Shown one piece after another: positions 25,574 through 35,043 of a DNA stretch of 43,598 nt; the first letter of the stretch is position 1; each line of letters starts with the position of its first letter. This DNA is from Shewanella marinintestina (GTDB taxonomy: Bacteria; Pseudomonadota; Gammaproteobacteria; Enterobacterales; Shewanellaceae), in NCBI RefSeq assembly GCF_023283845.1, contig NZ_JAKILC010000026.1:1-43598 (forward strand), in the 5' to 3' direction. Made by a program: the position numbers and the translations under genes. Below the pieces are notes generated by a model that worked only from the letters and a program-made list of their open reading frames with translations, was not told the origin of the DNA and did not search any database.

Positions 25574-26078
25574 TTCGATGCAGTCATTAGAGCAATTTGT
25601 TCATGCTGTTTTAGGCTTTATTGAGCTAGGCGGCATAGTGATGTGGCCGCTATTTATCTGTTGTTTATGGATGTTGTGGTTAGTCAGTCGTGCCTTATTT
25701 AAAGAGCCTCGCCTTGGTGTGGAGCAAAGTGGCCAAACAACCGAGTGTGACTGGCTTAATCAACGCTTGCGCTTGTTAGCACTAAGACAGGCACAGGCTC
25801 AGCAGTATGGCGATCTCCAAGGGGTTAAGTTACTTGCTATGGTGGCACCGTTATTAGGTTTGCTTGGTACTGTGAGCGGAATGATCGCCATGTTTGATGC
25901 GGGAGCTAATTATGGTTTTCACGATCCAGCGGTGATCTCTGCCGGGATCTCTATGGCGATGGTGACCACGCAAACCGGTTTGTTTGTCGGCTTAACTGGC
26001 GCCATATTAGCCTTTTTGTGGCAGCGAAAGCTAAATCGGGTTGATATTCATTTATTAGCAGGAGGCGCTAATGCTTAG
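25560..26078 (+). CDS. exbB: TonB-system proton channel ExbB (ExbB2 type)
   Basis: This 172-aa inner-membrane protein has three helices: about 20-45 (LGGIVMWPLFICCLWMLWLVSRAL), 92-115 (APLLGLLGTVSGMIAMFDAG) and 130-155 (SMAMVTTQTGLFVGLTGAIL). I use ATG 25560, preceded by AGGGGAAGG, rather than the upstream TTG. It overlaps the TtpC-like gene by 14 bases and exbD by 8. It forms the stator of the proton-driven motor with ExbD. Confidence 0.93.
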   Translation: MAQSSSMQSLEQFVHAVLGFIELGGIVMWPLFICCLWMLWLVSRALFKEPRLGVEQSGQTTECDWLNQRLRLLALRQAQAQQYGDLQGVKLLAMVAPLLGLLGTVSGMIAMFDAGANYGFHDPAVISAGISMAMVTTQTGLFVGLTGAILAFLWQRKLNRVDIHLLAGGANA

Positions 26079-26472
26079 CGATCGATTTAGACAAGATAAA
26101 GATCCTGAAATTAACATGACGCCTATGCTCGATGTGGTGTTTATTTTGTTGATCTTCTTTATTGTATCGACCAACTTTGTGCAGCAAGCATCAGTTGAGA
26201 TCAAACGCCCTCAAGCCAGCACGGCAACCAGTGTTGATGGCAGTCCTATTGTGGTCACGCTCGATACTACTGGTCGAGTCTACTTTGAGTCGAAAGAGAT
26301 CGATATTTACTATCTGCCGGGAAAGCTGCAACAAATTGCGACTCAAACGCCGAAAGCAAAGCTGCTGGTGGTCGCTGATACTAACTGCCCAACCGGGGTA
26401 ACTATTAAGGTACTCGATATCGCTAAGCAAGCTGGCATTAGTTTTAGCTCTGTCGCGTCAGAGATCCACTAA
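26071..26472 (+). CDS. exbD: TonB-system protein ExbD
   Basis: This 133-aa protein has one membrane helix (about 20-37) carrying the essential proton-binding Asp21 in MTPMLDVVFILLIFFIV. The periplasmic domain ends FSSVASEIH. It works with ExbB to energise TonB. Its stop overlaps the tonB ATG. Confidence 0.95.
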   Translation: MLSDRFRQDKDPEINMTPMLDVVFILLIFFIVSTNFVQQASVEIKRPQASTATSVDGSPIVVTLDTTGRVYFESKEIDIYYLPGKLQQIATQTPKAKLLVVADTNCPTGVTIKVLDIAKQAGISFSSVASEIH

Positions 26473-27113
26473 TGGGCGCAGTGCATTTAAAAGCTATTGG
26501 GGTTAAGTCTGTAAGGCTTATCTTATCGGTAATGGTAACAATTTTACTTTGTTACTATTTACCCAATAGTTTAAATCAAAGCCAAGCAGTAGGGCTGTTG
26601 AGTCAGCAGATTGAGCCACAACCATTACCTTTGCTGCCGCCAGATAAGCCGCGACAAACTGAGCCAGAAAAAGCGCAGTCAAAACCAGTAACGGCGAGCG
26701 CTATAACACCGGTATCAAGCAGTATGCCGATTATGCCTACGGTTGCCGATATGCCGTTGCAAGTGCCAGTAATGGCAACCCCTGCATTAAATGGTTTGAG
26801 TTTACCTAGCATTGCACCAGTAATTGCTGGGATTGAAGATGTTGATAAAGCGCCTGAATTACTACGCTTTATTCAGCCAAAAATGCCAGTCGCTGGTCGC
26901 AAATTTAAGCAAGGCGGCAAAGTGTTATTAAGGTTAATCGTCGAAGCTGATGGTGTAGTGAGTCAGGCTGAGGTGTTAGAGGCAGAGCCCAAACAAGTAT
27001 TTGATCAATCTGCTATAGATGCAGCGCGTAAATGGCGCTTTAAGCCTGCGGTATTAGCAGGAGAAGCAGTTAAGGTGTTTGTTGATGTACCGATTAATTT
27101 CAAGGTGAGTTAG
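26472..27113 (+). CDS. tonB: TonB protein (TonB2 type)
   Basis: This 213-aa protein transmits the motor force to the receptor. It has an N-terminal anchor (about 14-33), a Pro-rich periplasm-spanning region (about 45-120, PQPLPLLPPDKP, then Pro/Met/Ala-rich) and the C-terminal TonB domain with GGKVLLRLIVEADGVVSQAEVLEAEP and FDQSAIDAARKWRFKPA. The Lys-Pro repeats of E. coli TonB are absent, which suits the short TonB2 class that needs a TtpC partner. Confidence 0.93.
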   Translation: MGAVHLKAIGVKSVRLILSVMVTILLCYYLPNSLNQSQAVGLLSQQIEPQPLPLLPPDKPRQTEPEKAQSKPVTASAITPVSSSMPIMPTVADMPLQVPVMATPALNGLSLPSIAPVIAGIEDVDKAPELLRFIQPKMPVAGRKFKQGGKVLLRLIVEADGVVSQAEVLEAEPKQVFDQSAIDAARKWRFKPAVLAGEAVKVFVDVPINFKVS

Positions 27114-27115
27114 TG

Positions 27116-28369
27116 ATGACGCGTATTCAGCACCTCGCATTTGCGCTTTTATTCAGTGGGTCTTTAGTGAGTTTTTACAGCCATTCTCAACAAGGGGAAA
27201 AGGCAGACCAAGGGCGCTCACTGAATCGATTTGAGTCTAACTTGCTTAATAAAGCGAGTGTATTGCTAGAGCGCAGCGACTTCGATGCCGCGCTAATTAT
27301 GATGGAGCCATTACTTGATCAAGAAACCCCGCACCCGACGGTATTTCAATATGCCTGTAAAACCATGGTCGATACAGGCGCAGAAGCTAAGGCGTTAACT
27401 TGTTGGCTGCGCGGCTATAAGCTATATCCTCAGGAGGCGAATATTGCGATTAACTTAGCTCATGCTCAGTTCGAGCTTGAGCATTATAAGGTGGCGCTTG
27501 CCAGTTTAAGCGACTTGGATCTATCAACTTTAGATGAGCCTATTTCTGCTCAAGTGCGTTATATGCGTGGCTACGCGTACTACCAACTAGCGCAATATCA
27601 AGCGGTGTTAATCGAGTTACAAAATCGTGATATCAAGCTGCATTGGTGGCCGCTGATTAGCTATAGCCAACTGGCGCAGGAGCAATGGCAAGCAGCAAAA
27701 GAGAGTGCCCAGCAATGGTTAACGTTAGAGCCTGCTAATCGTAGTGCATGGCAAGTCTTAATGCGCAGTGAGCTGGGGTTAAATCACCCTGTTGAAGCTG
27801 CTGTTGCTAATGATATCGCTGCAAACTTGCAGGAACATAATCATAGCGGGTCTACACTAGACAGTATCGGGCTGCTGGCTCAGATTAAAGCCTATAATTT
27901 AGCCGCAAGATGCACCAAATTTGCTCATCCAAAAGCTAATCGTGAAGAGTTTGACGCAACAGATTTAGGCTGTGCACAATATGCTTGGTTATCAGGGCGC
28001 TACCAGCAGTCGTTAGACATGTTGATGCAGTTTGATATGAGCAAACAAAACCAGCAGCATGATAACTTTTATATGCTACAAGGCCAGCTATTTGCGGGGC
28101 TAAAACAAGGTGATAAGGCGCGCAGTGCATGGGCTAAAGTCGGTTTGCAATCATTGCCATTAGGTAGTGCGGCTGAAATAAAGCATGCCCGTCAGCGCCG
28201 CAATGAACTACAAGGACAGGCTTTGTTATTAATAGGGCAAAGTTATTGGTTAGAAGGGCTGTGGCCAGAGGCACAGGCGAGCTACAGGAAGCTTGCGCAA
28301 ACACCGGGGTTTGCAACGTTAGCGGCAGCTTTTAGCCAAAGGTTAACAGCCTTAGTGTTGTTTGAATAG
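27116..28369 (+). CDS. Secreted TPR protein at the end of the TonB operon
   Basis: This 417-aa protein has a signal peptide (about 1-24) and TPR-like helical repeats, including LLNKASVLLERSDFDAALIMMEPLL, IAINLAHAQFELEHYKVALASL and RYMRGYAYYQLAQYQAVLIEL. TPR proteins close many tonB2-exbBD2-ttpC clusters. ATG 27116 is used because AAGGTGAG lies 6 bases upstream; GTG 27113 is adjacent. It is probably a periplasmic scaffold; the specific role is unknown. No clear terminator follows. Confidence 0.88.
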   Translation: MTRIQHLAFALLFSGSLVSFYSHSQQGEKADQGRSLNRFESNLLNKASVLLERSDFDAALIMMEPLLDQETPHPTVFQYACKTMVDTGAEAKALTCWLRGYKLYPQEANIAINLAHAQFELEHYKVALASLSDLDLSTLDEPISAQVRYMRGYAYYQLAQYQAVLIELQNRDIKLHWWPLISYSQLAQEQWQAAKESAQQWLTLEPANRSAWQVLMRSELGLNHPVEAAVANDIAANLQEHNHSGSTLDSIGLLAQIKAYNLAARCTKFAHPKANREEFDATDLGCAQYAWLSGRYQQSLDMLMQFDMSKQNQQHDNFYMLQGQLFAGLKQGDKARSAWAKVGLQSLPLGSAAEIKHARQRRNELQGQALLLIGQSYWLEGLWPEAQASYRKLAQTPGFATLAAAFSQRLTALVLFE

Positions 28370-28507
28370 AAACTCAGATGATCAAAGCGGGTGGCTGTGA
28401 TAGCATCTGCGCCCAAATCATCCATATTTAGTTTTATTGCTCTGCCATGGCAATTGGCCTTTTAGGTGGAAACAAATAAAACCAGCAACATAGGTTCTTG
28501 GATCTTT

Positions 28508-29080
28508 ATGATCTTAATGATCGACAATTACGACTCATTCACCTTTAATTTGGTGCAGTATTTTCAGCAGCTTGGACAAGATATTCTAGTTAAGCGCAAT
28601 GATGAAATTACCATTGATGAGATAGAGTCTCTCGCGCCCAGCCATATTGTTATTTCCCCTGGCCCATGTACGCCTAACGAGGCCGGATTATCGCTGTCTA
28701 TCATTAAACACTTTGCTGGCGAGCTACCAATTTTAGGTGTTTGCCTTGGACATCAAGCGCTTGCGCAAGTTTTTGGTGCTAACGTGGTTCGAGCCAAGCG
28801 AGTAATGCATGGTAAAACCAGCGCCATAACCCACAAGAATAGTGGCTTATTTAGTGGCTTAGCTAATCCGCTAACTGTTACCCGTTATCACTCCTTACTG
28901 GTCGATGCTATTCCACATGGCTTTGTGCTGGATGCATGGTTTGATGATGAAGTGCATGGCCGTGAGATCATGGCGATGAGCATGCCTGTCAAAAAGATCT
29001 ATGGCGTACAGTTTCATCCTGAATCTATTCTTACCCAGCAGGGTCATGAACTCTTAGCGAATTTTATTAAGATTCGCTAA
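28508..29080 (+). CDS. pabA: Aminodeoxychorismate/anthranilate synthase glutaminase subunit
   Basis: This 190-aa class I glutamine amidotransferase supplies ammonia for p-aminobenzoate (folate) or anthranilate synthesis. The catalytic Cys79 lies in GVCLGHQ and the His-Glu pair in QFHPES. The start MILMIDNYDSF matches E. coli PabA, as do VKRNDEITI and VMHGKTSAITH, so ATG 28508 is preferred over the upstream GTG at 28466. The partner synthase (pabB) is not in the window. Confidence 0.93.
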   Translation: MILMIDNYDSFTFNLVQYFQQLGQDILVKRNDEITIDEIESLAPSHIVISPGPCTPNEAGLSLSIIKHFAGELPILGVCLGHQALAQVFGANVVRAKRVMHGKTSAITHKNSGLFSGLANPLTVTRYHSLLVDAIPHGFVLDAWFDDEVHGREIMAMSMPVKKIYGVQFHPESILTQQGHELLANFIKIR

Positions 29081-29264
29081 GCCGCTTTTGTGCCTCACTC
29101 TTAAACTCTGGCTAGCTTTCTATACTGAATGTACTGTTAGCAAATTTTAGCTAAATTCATTAAAACGCTACCATCTGTTACAAATTTTACAGCCTTTTCG
29201 AGTAATCCCGTTGCTAAAGTGTGGTATAAAAGTCCGAAAAAATACCAATAATAAAGGGATGGAT

Positions 29265-31748
29265 ATGAAAAGCGTCATTCGTCATGTCGGCTTTAGTGCA
29301 CTATCACTAGCTGTATTAGCGGGTTGCGGGGCAACGGCTTCCGTTTCACCTGAGCAAGCGACTAACCAAACTACCAACCAAATAGCCTTATCGGCACCGC
29401 CTCAAGTAGACCAAGCGTTAACTCTAAACCAAATCATGGCTAACCCAGATTGGATGGGCTTATTTGCTAAAGGCGCTTATTGGAGTGATGACGGTCAGTC
29501 AATTTACTTTGCAAGACAAGCACACGGTGCACCAACTAAAACCTATTATCAGCAAAGTATTGATGGTACCGCGGCAAGCGAGCTGGCGTTAAATCAACTA
29601 CATAGCGCAGATCAACGTCGTGGTGTATTAAACAATGACAAGACGCGTAAAGCCTATATTTATCAAGGTAACTTGTTCGCTAAAGATCTCAACAGCGGTA
29701 AAGTGGTTCAACTTACGCGTCAAAATACCGCTATTGATGGTGTGCGCTTTCTAAATAATGGTGATATCGCATACTGGCAAGGCGATAATATTTTCAAGAT
29801 CCACCAAGACTCAGGTTTGTTAGAAGAGATCGCCAACATCAAGATGGCTGCAGAGCCTAAAGGTGTGCAAGAGCCATCAAGCTACATTGCCAAGCAGCAG
29901 CATAGACTGATCCAATACGTAGCCATGCAGCAAGATAACGCCAAAGCAAAACAAGACTATAGAGCAGAGCTTGCTAAAGCTGATCCGACTATGTCGGCTA
30001 AGACTTGGTATTTGGGTGATGCCGAGGTTGTGACTAATTTGAGCCTGTCACCAGATGGCCGCTATGTGATTGTGGCACTAAAGGATAAGAATTACAGCTG
30101 GCGCAGCGATCACGACATTATGCCTAACTACTTAGGTAGAGACGGTTATGTTGATGCTGTGCCTGCACGTGCTCGTGTCGCTGAAGACAAAAATCCAGGT
30201 GAACGTTTGGTATTGTTAGATTTAGATACTCACACTAAAAAAGACATTACCATCGAAGGCTTAACAGGTTTTGATGAAGATGTTCTCGCAGAAGTAAAAG
30301 CCGAGAATGCCAAAGCGAAAGGTGAGATATACGACAGTGAAAAAGCGCCACGTAATCTACAATTGATGCAAGATTGGGGTTGGACTCAAAGTGCTATTCA
30401 GTGGTCTGACTCTGGTGAAAAAGTCGCGGTAATGCTTGAAGCGGTAGATAATAAAGACCGTTGGATAGCTACTGTTAATTTCGATAAAGCGAGCTTAACC
30501 ACCCAGCATCGCCTGCACGATGATGCTTGGGTGAACTATAACTTTAACCAGTATGGTTGGTTGCCAAATAGCGATAGTTTGTATTACCTATCGGAAGAAA
30601 CAGGCTTTTCACATATTTACCTTAAAGAGCAAGGTGAAAAACCACAAGCACTGACTAAAGGTAAGTTTGTGGTGAGTGATATCACCTTAGGCCCTAAAGC
30701 GCAGTATATTTACTACAAGGCAAACAAGACTCACCCTGGCATTGATAACGTTTACCGCGTTGAAATTGCTACCGGTAAGGATGAGCAGTTAACCCAGTGG
30801 CAAGGTCAGCTAAATTACACTTTAAGCCCTGATGGTAGCGCACTGCTATTAAATGCATCGACTCGTATTCAGCCTGCAGAATTGTTTGTACAGCCAATTG
30901 GTGGTGAGCTTAAGCAGCTAACAAACTACACCAGTGAAGCGTTTAAGGATTATGCATGGCAAGCGCCGGAAGTCGTCGCTGTACCTTCAAGTCATGGTGC
31001 GGGTGAGGTTTATGCGCGAGTCTATGTGCCGCAAGGTTACAGTAAAGACAACGCTGATAAATATCCTGCGGTTATCTTTAACCATGGTGCAGGTTATCTA
31101 CAAAATGCGCATTACGGATTCTCGGGATACTTCAGAGAGTTTATGTTCCATAACCTATTAGCACAGCAAGGCTATGTGGTAATGGATATGGATTTTAGAG
31201 GCTCAAAAGGCTATGGTCGCGATTGGCGCACAGCTGTATATCGTCAAATGGGCACGCCAGAAGTTGAAGATCTAAAAGATGGCGTTAATTGGATGGCGGC
31301 TAACGTTAATGTTGATGCCGGCAAAGTAGGCACTTATGGTGGCTCTTACGGTGGCTTCTTGACCTTTATGGCGCTGTTTAATGAGCCAGAGTTATTCCAA
31401 GCGGGCGCAGCGTTGCGTCCTGTGACTGACTGGGCCCATTACAATGCACCATATACCTCGAATATCTTGAATACACCTGATGTTGACCCAATCGCCTATG
31501 AGCGTAGCTCGCCGATTGAACATGCTGACGGCTTACAAAAGCCACTGTTGATTATGAGTGGTGTATTGGACGACAACGTATTTTTCCAAGATAGTGTGCG
31601 TTTGGTGCAGCGTTTAATTGAGCTTGAAAAGCCAATGTTTGAAACTGCGATTTATCCGGTTGAGCCACATGGCTTCCGTCAACCATCAAGCTGGTTAGAT
31701 GAATACCGTCGCATTCATAAGCTATTTGAACAAGAATTAAAAAAATAG
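29265..31748 (+). CDS. S9 family peptidase, prolyl oligopeptidase/DPP-IV-like lipoprotein
   Basis: This is an 827-aa secreted serine peptidase. The signal peptide ends in a lipobox (AVLAGC), so it is likely anchored in the membrane as a lipoprotein. Residues about 60-570 form a beta-propeller with repeats such as LSPDGRYVIVAL. The C-terminal alpha/beta-hydrolase domain has the nucleophile motif GGSYGGF, the Asp in GVLDDNVFFQDS and the His in EPHGFRQP. It probably trims peptides, possibly after Pro. ATG 29265 has AAAGGG at 29254-29258; ATG 29259 is an alternative. A terminator follows. Confidence 0.93.
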   Translation: MKSVIRHVGFSALSLAVLAGCGATASVSPEQATNQTTNQIALSAPPQVDQALTLNQIMANPDWMGLFAKGAYWSDDGQSIYFARQAHGAPTKTYYQQSIDGTAASELALNQLHSADQRRGVLNNDKTRKAYIYQGNLFAKDLNSGKVVQLTRQNTAIDGVRFLNNGDIAYWQGDNIFKIHQDSGLLEEIANIKMAAEPKGVQEPSSYIAKQQHRLIQYVAMQQDNAKAKQDYRAELAKADPTMSAKTWYLGDAEVVTNLSLSPDGRYVIVALKDKNYSWRSDHDIMPNYLGRDGYVDAVPARARVAEDKNPGERLVLLDLDTHTKKDITIEGLTGFDEDVLAEVKAENAKAKGEIYDSEKAPRNLQLMQDWGWTQSAIQWSDSGEKVAVMLEAVDNKDRWIATVNFDKASLTTQHRLHDDAWVNYNFNQYGWLPNSDSLYYLSEETGFSHIYLKEQGEKPQALTKGKFVVSDITLGPKAQYIYYKANKTHPGIDNVYRVEIATGKDEQLTQWQGQLNYTLSPDGSALLLNASTRIQPAELFVQPIGGELKQLTNYTSEAFKDYAWQAPEVVAVPSSHGAGEVYARVYVPQGYSKDNADKYPAVIFNHGAGYLQNAHYGFSGYFREFMFHNLLAQQGYVVMDMDFRGSKGYGRDWRTAVYRQMGTPEVEDLKDGVNWMAANVNVDAGKVGTYGGSYGGFLTFMALFNEPELFQAGAALRPVTDWAHYNAPYTSNILNTPDVDPIAYERSSPIEHADGLQKPLLIMSGVLDDNVFFQDSVRLVQRLIELEKPMFETAIYPVEPHGFRQPSSWLDEYRRIHKLFEQELKK

Positions 31749-31767
31749 CGATTTAATGTTTGAATAC

Positions 31768-31793
31768 AAAAGGCTCCCAATGGAGCCTTTTTA
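31768..31793 (+). terminator. Terminator after the S9 peptidase
   Basis: A perfect 10-bp stem AAAAGGCTCC/GGAGCCTTTT with a CAAT loop and short T-run, 20 bases past the stop. Confidence 0.9.
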
Positions 31794-31913
31794 TTTGGCT
31801 ACTAAATGGCTTAGCGTTAGAAATAAGTGAATGCCTGCTTAATGCAGAAGTTTAGCCAAATTGTTGATTAATAGGTAAACTGAACTCAAGGGATAGATGG
31901 AGTAAGTAATTCA

Positions 31914-33056
31914 GTGGCAATTTCGGTCGCGGGCGGAGTAAAGCCTGCACAAATAATAGATATAGAGCAACGTTTGCTAAAGCGCTTAATCATAGGTAAA
32001 GATAAAGCCGCTGCTATGGCTGATGATATCAACGCGGAGCTTGAAGACGATGCGAATAAGCTTGAGATTGAGCGCGAAGCGATTCGTGAGCGTTTAGCTA
32101 AGCAAAATCAAGCTACAGCAGTATTTGAAGCTGTATCTAAGCAGCTAATATCCAGCGTGAATACCAACATTGAACACCAACTATCATCACCTGAACAAGT
32201 ATTGACACAGTCTAAACTTGAGCAAAAGCAGTTAGCATTGCTAGAGCAGCTATATCTAGAGCCAGTTGACTTGGGTAGGGTAAGACAACTGGTTTCGGCA
32301 CTACCATGGTTAGAACGTGACTTAATCAATATTATTAATAGTTCGACATTTAGGCATCGTAGACCCAAGTCATCCGATGTACAGGTTACAGATATTAAGT
32401 TAGCGCTGAACTATATTGGTATTGAAAACCTGCAAGCGCTGATACCTTATTTTTGTTTGCGTAATTTAATGCCAAGTGGTCAAGCGCAAATGTTGTGGTT
32501 AAGCCGTAAATTATGGCGCTATGCCATTGTTACTGCTTTAGCTGCGCAGGCACTGGCTAAGTTACACGATAAGCCTTCTGCTTTTATTTATAGCTGTAGC
32601 CTCATGAGCCAATTGGGAACCACTTGTGTCATAAGTCAGTGTGCAAAAGTATTTGATGATATGTGGAGAGCTTGGTTGAAGGAGGCGAGCGCAAGTCGTG
32701 ATAAGGCGCTTTTTGATGCCGTTATGGCGACAGAATTTCCCGCTGCCGATGTCTATCAACAAGTATTAATCCACAGTCAGACACTCAATTGGCAATTACT
32801 TAGCTTGCTCGATTTTGAACAAAGCCGTCTAGCCAATACGTTTAAGGCGATTGATACCAGTTTAAAATATGCTGATCTTGATGAGGATTCAGCGTTGATT
32901 GAGCGAGCAAACTGCTACGCGAAAGTATATTTGCTCAAAGAGGTAGGTTGTATTACCACTGCCGAGTCTAGGCTTATGTTTGACTACTACCAAATAACTG
33001 AGCAAGAACAGATACGTTTGAGTGGCCAAAACTTCCGTAAGCTTACATTGTTCTAA
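31914..33056 (+). CDS. HDOD domain protein
   Basis: This 380-aa cytoplasmic protein has an N-terminal Glu/Lys-rich helical region (about 20-110). Its HDOD-like domain (about 115-320) contains LVSALPWLERDLINIINSSTFR, LALNYIGIENLQALIPYF and WRYAIVTALAAQALAK. The HD metal-binding residues are not evident, as is usual for HDOD proteins, which act in signalling without hydrolase activity. GTG 31914 is used, with GGAG 11 bases upstream; an ATG just before it is in a frame that stops at once. It stands alone between pabA/S9 and astC. Confidence 0.85.
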   Translation: MAISVAGGVKPAQIIDIEQRLLKRLIIGKDKAAAMADDINAELEDDANKLEIEREAIRERLAKQNQATAVFEAVSKQLISSVNTNIEHQLSSPEQVLTQSKLEQKQLALLEQLYLEPVDLGRVRQLVSALPWLERDLINIINSSTFRHRRPKSSDVQVTDIKLALNYIGIENLQALIPYFCLRNLMPSGQAQMLWLSRKLWRYAIVTALAAQALAKLHDKPSAFIYSCSLMSQLGTTCVISQCAKVFDDMWRAWLKEASASRDKALFDAVMATEFPAADVYQQVLIHSQTLNWQLLSLLDFEQSRLANTFKAIDTSLKYADLDEDSALIERANCYAKVYLLKEVGCITTAESRLMFDYYQITEQEQIRLSGQNFRKLTLF

Positions 33057-33704
33057 CGCTAGCATTTTATTAACTTGGAGCTGAATAAGTCGTCAATGGA
33101 GTCTTGTAAAAGGCTTTAATACATTATTATGGCGGATTATATGTAGGGATATTGTTTCAAATCTTGATGATTTTTTCTCGCGATGCTGATTTTGTCAGCG
33201 AATATTTAATGTTTGTTGCTTGAGTTTATTGAAGCATTTTAGACGCTTTATGCAATATAGCTGTACCTAAAAATTATTAACTATTAGAACGACAAAATGA
33301 TATACAAATTTACTTTCCTTTAGATGCTTATGTTTACAGTATTTATAAGCTGAATTTTAGTTTTAAAGAACATTAAACTTTAAAAAAAACGTCATAAAAA
33401 AGCTAGTTAGTTATTCATTATGTTTGAATAACTAATGTAATTGACGGCTAGGTAACTTTTTTATGACTATTTATGCTCTAAGCCCCGCTATATCTGCTTT
33501 GTTAATTCTAAAACTCAAATCTTTATGCAGTGTTTACGCTTTATGCTTGCTTAAACCTTGTTAAAAACTGGTATTTTGATCACATTTTAGCTAATAATGT
33601 CCTCCTAGTTAGACAAACAATCGCCATGTCACCTATACAAAAACAAGACATAGAGCGAAATGCGACCAGCAAAAAAGTCGATTAAAGACAAAGGATGAGA
33701 AGGA
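33057..33704. promoter_or_regulatory. Long intergenic region upstream of astC
   Basis: These 648 AT-rich bases hold no gene I can support. They include the nested inverted repeat at 33391-33467 and, near 33570-33586, a weak CRP-like sequence (TGGTA-N6-TCACA) ahead of a possible TAATAAT -10 (about 33593-33599). Isolated TGAAT and ATTCA half-sites recall ArgR boxes, but no complete box is present. Confidence 0.45.
33391..33467. repeat. Nested inverted repeat upstream of astC
   Basis: The outer arms GTCATAAAAAAG (33391-33402) and CTTTTTTATGAC (33456-33467) are perfect complements. Inside them the arms TTAGTTATTCA (33407-33417) and TGAATAACTAA (33425-33435) form a perfect 11-bp stem with a 7-base loop. 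The whole is 77 bp. It could be a small mobile-element relic, a regulatory RNA hairpin or a transcription terminator. Confidence 0.8.
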
Positions 33705-34922
33705 ATGAGCGTAAATATGAATCTTACACGTGCCCAATTTGATGAAGTTATGGTGCCTAACTATGCGCCTTCTGCAGTGATCCCTGTTCGTGGTGAAGGT
33801 AGTCGAGTTTGGGATCAAGAAGGTAAAGAGTACATCGACTTTGCAGGTGGTATTGCGGTTAACTGTTTAGGTCATTGTCATCCAGCTCTCGTTGGCGCAC
33901 TTAAGACACAAGGTGAGAAGCTTTGGCATCTTGCTAACGTTATGACTAATGAGCCAGCACTAGAGCTTGCGACTAAATTAGTTGATGCGACATTTGCAGA
34001 CCGTGTTTATTTTGCAAACTCAGGTGCTGAAGCAAACGAAGCGGCACTAAAGCTCGTTCGTCGTTATGCTATGGATAAGTTTGGTGCTGAAAAAGACCAA
34101 ATTATTGCATTCGATAAAGCCTTTCACGGCCGTACATTCTTTACTGTTAGCGTAGGTGGTCAAGCCGCTTATTCTGACGGTTTTGGCCCTAAGCCACAGA
34201 GCATCACTCATGTTCCTTTCAATGATATCGCGGCACTAGAAGCTGTCTTTTCTGATAAAACTTGTGCAGTAATGATGGAACCACTGCAAGGTGAAGGCGG
34301 CATTATCGATGCAGACCCTGAATTCTTAAAAGCGGTACGTGCACTTTGTGATAAGCACAATGCACTATTGGTATTTGATGAAGTGCAAACTGGTGTAGGC
34401 CGTCTAGGCGAGCTTTATGCTTACATGCGTGGCGATGTAGTACCTGATGTACTTACTACAGCTAAAGCATTGGGAGGTGGATTCCCTATTGCTGCAATGC
34501 TTACCACTAAAGAGATTGCTGATCATCTTAAGATTGGTACTCATGGCTCTACCTACGGTGGTAACCCATTGGCTTGTGCTATCGGTAATGCGGTACTTGA
34601 CGTTGTTAATACACCAGAAGTATTGAATGGTGTTAAGCATCGCGAGCAGCTGCTACGTGATGGACTCACTAAGATCAATGATAAGTACGACGTATTCTCT
34701 GAAATTCGTGGTCAAGGTCTATTGATTGGTGCCGTGGTTAATGAAAAATTCCAAGGACGTGCAAAAGAGTTTTTAGTTGCAGGCATTAACGAAGGCGTAA
34801 TGAGCCTAGTTGCTGGCGCAAACGTTGTACGCTTTACACCTTCCCTAGTGATCCCTGAAGCCGATATCGCTGAAGGCCTAGCGCGTTTTGAACGTGCTGT
34901 TGCTAAAGTGGTTGCAGCCTAA
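33705..34922 (+). CDS. astC: Acetylornithine/succinylornithine aminotransferase
   Basis: This 405-aa class III PLP aminotransferase converts succinylornithine to succinylglutamate semialdehyde in arginine breakdown. Close relatives also act as ArgD in arginine synthesis. The PLP lysine is Lys254 in TTAKALGGG; Asp225 in VFDEVQTGVGR binds the pyridine nitrogen, and the phosphate site is NSGAEANE (105-112). It is grouped with astA and astD, which favours the catabolic name, although many annotations use argD. AGAAGGA precedes the ATG. Confidence 0.93.
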   Translation: MSVNMNLTRAQFDEVMVPNYAPSAVIPVRGEGSRVWDQEGKEYIDFAGGIAVNCLGHCHPALVGALKTQGEKLWHLANVMTNEPALELATKLVDATFADRVYFANSGAEANEAALKLVRRYAMDKFGAEKDQIIAFDKAFHGRTFFTVSVGGQAAYSDGFGPKPQSITHVPFNDIAALEAVFSDKTCAVMMEPLQGEGGIIDADPEFLKAVRALCDKHNALLVFDEVQTGVGRLGELYAYMRGDVVPDVLTTAKALGGGFPIAAMLTTKEIADHLKIGTHGSTYGGNPLACAIGNAVLDVVNTPEVLNGVKHREQLLRDGLTKINDKYDVFSEIRGQGLLIGAVVNEKFQGRAKEFLVAGINEGVMSLVAGANVVRFTPSLVIPEADIAEGLARFERAVAKVVAA

Positions 34923-34977
34923 TAGGCAAACTGAGTGTTATCAGAGATAGCACTGCTTTTTTGTCTTTAGGATAGCT

Positions 34978-35020
34978 TGGCACATAGGTTGGTTTAATAA
35001 TTCAACGAGTCAATGTGCCA
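34978..35020 (+). repeat. Hairpin between astC and astA
   Basis: The arms TGGCACAT (34978-34985) and ATGTGCCA (35013-35020) are perfect complements with a 27-base loop, in the 121-base gap between the two genes. It lacks a T-run, so it is more likely an mRNA processing or stability element than a terminator. Confidence 0.45.
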
Positions 35021-35043
35021 GGTGATAGTGAGGAGACTCCTAG

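Noticed and set aside
16457..28369. Prophage, integron or transposon origin of the uptake operon
   Set aside because: No integrase, transposase, tRNA-flanked direct repeats or sharp base-composition change was seen at either border; it may simply be a genus accessory operon.
33391..33467. ArgR operator in the nested repeat
   Set aside because: ArgR boxes read TGAAT-N4-ATTCA; here the half-sites point outward with a 7-base gap, so I do not call an ARG box.
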